This document shows, piece after piece, positions 62,294-64,000 of a DNA stretch of 64,000 nt. The notes beneath the pieces are model-generated. The model worked only from the letters and a program-made list of their open reading frames with translations, was not told the origin of the DNA and ran no database searches. A program made the position numbers and the translations under genes. The first letter of the stretch is position 1, and every line of letters starts with the position of its first letter. Source of the DNA: JBMNMS01 sp050953445 (GTDB lineage Bacteria; Bacillota; Clostridia; Peptostreptococcales; Anaerovoracaceae); the NCBI GenBank assembly GCA_050953445.1, contig JBMNMS010000002.1, forward strand, positions 186,001-250,000. The letters run 5' to 3'.

Positions 62294-62485
62294 TTAGATG
62301 GCTCTTACTACTTTACCCGACCTTATACATCTTGTGCAAACATTTTTTCTGATAGAAGTGCCGTTTTCTTTAACCCTGACGGTCTGAATGTTGGCATTCC
62401 ACTTTCTTCTTGTGTGTCTGTTGGAATGGCTTACATTGTTTCCGGAAGCCTGACCCTTACCACATATTTCACATTTTCTTGACAT
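62294..62485 (-). CDS. rpmB: 50S ribosomal protein L28
   Basis: 63 residues. Two CxxC pairs, CEIC near the N terminus and CTRC near the C terminus, make this the zinc-binding (C+) form. The core NNVSHSNRHTRRKWNANIQ is typical. GGGAGGTG precedes the ATG. Confidence 0.97.
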   Translation of the reverse strand: MSRKCEICGKGQASGNNVSHSNRHTRRKWNANIQTVRVKENGTSIRKNVCTRCIRSGKVVRAI

Positions 62486-62571
62486 GATTCCACCTCCCTT
62501 GACCGTGTATTGAGAAATCGTATTTGAACGATTTATGTATTCGAATTTTCAAATCCATACGAACAAATGAT

Positions 62572-62600
62572 ATTATAGCATAAGCTGCCATGGGTGTAAA
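62572..62600 (-). promoter_or_regulatory. Sigma-A promoter of rpmB
   Basis: On the minus strand TTTACA (62595-62600) and TATAAT (62572-62577) with a 17-base spacer. It is the only clear feature in the 220-base gap to the Asp23-family gene. Confidence 0.8.
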
Positions 62601-62707
62601 ACACTTTTTACATATTTATGATTATTTTTAAGGAAATTTTTTTAAAAATATGCTATCCTTTCAATTAAGAAGCTTAACAAATATTATAGATGATCACTGG
62701 TGGAAAG

Positions 62708-63106
62708 ATGACTGTATTTAAAATTGAAACTAATTTCGGAAATGTCCATATAAGCAAACATGTGGTGGGGCGAATTGTGGCTGAGGCCATAGAATCCTTT
62801 GATGGTAGGGTTATGCTGTCGAATAGCAGGGGGAAAATATTGTCCCAGAGTAAAAAAACCGGTTCTATGGATAAAACCGAATATCTGGAATATTCCTTTG
62901 AAGACGAAAGGCTTGTTATCAAAGTCAATGTAGTTATAAGGTTTGGAAACAGCATAAGTAAAATTGCCAACCAGCTTTCGGAAAGGATTCAGGCTGAACT
63001 ATACAGGCACCTGGAACTGGAAGCCAGCTATATCGGCATCTCCATAACCGGAGTATTATCAAAGCAATTGGCAAGAAGGAATATCCTTATTAATTTCTAT
63101 AAATGA
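62708..63106 (+). CDS. Asp23/Gls24 (DUF322)-family protein
   Basis: 132 residues. The shape is that of the Asp23 family: NVHISKHVVGRIVAEAIESF, then the strand-rich centre, FGNSISKIANQLSERIQ and a C-terminal VLSKQL. The usual clostridial order is rpmB, this gene, a FakA/YloV-like kinase gene, recG; here the kinase gene is missing. Start ATG 62708 with GGTGGA upstream. recG begins 12 bases after the stop. Confidence 0.82.
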   Translation: MTVFKIETNFGNVHISKHVVGRIVAEAIESFDGRVMLSNSRGKILSQSKKTGSMDKTEYLEYSFEDERLVIKVNVVIRFGNSISKIANQLSERIQAELYRHLELEASYIGISITGVLSKQLARRNILINFYK

Positions 63107-63118
63107 GGGGATAATAAG

Positions 63119-64000
63119 ATGATCAAAGCTTTATCTGATGAGATGAATAAGATAAAAGGGGTTGGCCCGAAAAAATATGCCGGATTGAAAAGGATGGGAA
63201 TAAACACAATTGAGGATTTCCTAAACAATTTTCCCCGCGGCTACGAGGACAGGCGCAATCGCAGGAAGATTTCAAGCATTAGGGAAGGCGAGACTGTTTT
63301 AATACGCGGTAAAGTACTATCTTTAACCAGGGCAGGTTTTTTCGGAAAGAAAAGATTGCTAATATTAAAGGTGGGGGACGAAAGCGGAATCATTGATATT
63401 GTATTTTTCCATGGTATATATTTGGAGAAAATGCTGATTAAAGGGAAGGAATACCAATTTTACGGGAGGGTAGACGAACGGAACAATGTTCTTCAAATGA
63501 TACATCCGGATTTTGATGAAATGGAAGAGGGTAAATCGCCGGGTATTCTGCCTGTATATTCTTTGACAGCTGGCATTTCTCAAAAAGAAATGAGAAGATG
63601 GGCAGCGGAAGCGATAAAGGGCGCCTGTCTTTTGCAAGAGTACCTTCCGCAAGAAATCATATCTCGCAACAATCTTTGCCACCTGTCCTATGCCTTTAAA
63701 AATATCCATTTTCCGCAGGATGGTCAGAAGTTGAGAGAGGCCAAGTATCGATTGGTATTCGATGAACTTTTTTTGCTTCAAACGGCTCTTTTTTTATTAA
63801 AGAACAATGAGGCAAGGGGTAAAGAGGGAATAAAATTTTCATCTGAGATATCTTTATTTGAATACGAAAAGAAGTTGCCCTTTTCGTTAACCAATGCCCA
63901 GAAAAGGGTTTTGAAACAGATATGCCTTGATATGGAAAGCGGCAAGGTCATGAATAGGCTGGTTCAGGGCGATGTTGGTTCGGGGAAAACGGCAGTTGCA
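63119..64000 (+). CDS. recG: ATP-dependent DNA helicase RecG, 5' part
   Basis: 294 residues are seen; the gene runs off the window. The N-terminal region IKGVGPKKYAGLKRMGI, the wedge OB domain (about 60-150), and the helicase domain start with LTNAQKRVL and Walker A GDVGSGKTAVA at the very end. RecG remodels stalled forks. ATG 63119 has GAGGGG eight bases upstream. Confidence 0.95.
   Translation, partial: MIKALSDEMNKIKGVGPKKYAGLKRMGINTIEDFLNNFPRGYEDRRNRRKISSIREGETVLIRGKVLSLTRAGFFGKKRLLILKVGDESGIIDIVFFHGIYLEKMLIKGKEYQFYGRVDERNNVLQMIHPDFDEMEEGKSPGILPVYSLTAGISQKEMRRWAAEAIKGACLLQEYLPQEIISRNNLCHLSYAFKNIHFPQDGQKLREAKYRLVFDELFLLQTALFLLKNNEARGKEGIKFSSEISLFEYEKKLPFSLTNAQKRVLKQICLDMESGKVMNRLVQGDVGSGKTAVA

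Overview
The window is a chromosomal segment of an anaerobic, endospore-forming member of the Clostridia (Bacillota). Supporting evidence: spoIVA is present; starts are AGGAGG-preceded ATG, GTG or TTG; promoters are TTGACA/TATAAT-like; a T-box leader and a CIRCE operator are present; and the def-fmt-rsmB-prpC-prkC-rsgA-rpe order is the usual clostridial one. Base composition looks moderately low in GC and fairly even. I see no prophage, insertion sequence, CRISPR array or rRNA.

Layout. 1-210: the end of a tRNA cluster (CAT-anticodon tRNA, tRNA-Phe) and a terminator. 239-3457: an AEC-family permease, thymidine kinase, a radical SAM protein and queH. 3474-12586: a housekeeping operon of priA, def, fmt, rsmB, a PP2C phosphatase, a PASTA kinase, rsgA and rpe, closed by a strong terminator. 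12662-18331: a perfect sigma-A promoter followed by a divergent Tad/Flp-like secretion or pilus locus. It has a SAF protein, a TadZ-like ATPase, a TadA/CpaF-like ATPase, two TadB/TadC-like membrane proteins, and four small proteins with N-terminal membrane segments; three of these begin with the same MKQLIV sequence. 18328-20862: an SGNH hydrolase, and thrS behind a promoter and a probable attenuator. 20863-27662 (minus): one long transport operon with a GntR repressor, an ABC-2 type transporter, a MacA-like adaptor, a MacB-like ATPase and permease, and a small winged-helix-like protein. 27933-31939: sppA, der, plsY, gpsA. 32010-37244: an SMR pair, miaB, a flavin disulfide reductase, spoIVA. 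37246-41190 (minus): a YdcZ-like permease, an orphan trpB under a tryptophan T-box, cls and trxA. 41394-48762: glyA, a LysM protein, an M50 protease, CIRCE-controlled clpB, aroB and a DUF975 membrane protein. 48914-56149: a D-amino-acid and cell-wall island. 56306-64000: pepF, nadK, an RluD-like synthase, a small Gly/Cys-rich membrane protein, rarD, an MBL hydrolase, rpmB, an Asp23-family gene and the 5' part of recG.

Two regions stand out. The first is the tight operon at 50119-54793: an alanine/ornithine-type racemase, an ATP-grasp ligase resembling enterococcal D-aspartate ligase, an aspartate/glutamate racemase, and a second MurE-like ligase without the diaminopimelate signature. Upstream is a duplicated P-loop protein, and downstream lies murI. 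It reads as a dedicated pathway that makes D-amino acids and attaches them to a wall or spore precursor. The second is the Tad-like locus. Both of its ATPases have altered Walker A motifs, and there is no prepilin peptidase or classical Flp pilin nearby. Most of the remaining genes are conserved housekeeping functions. Functional calls come from recognising motifs and families by eye; no database search was run.
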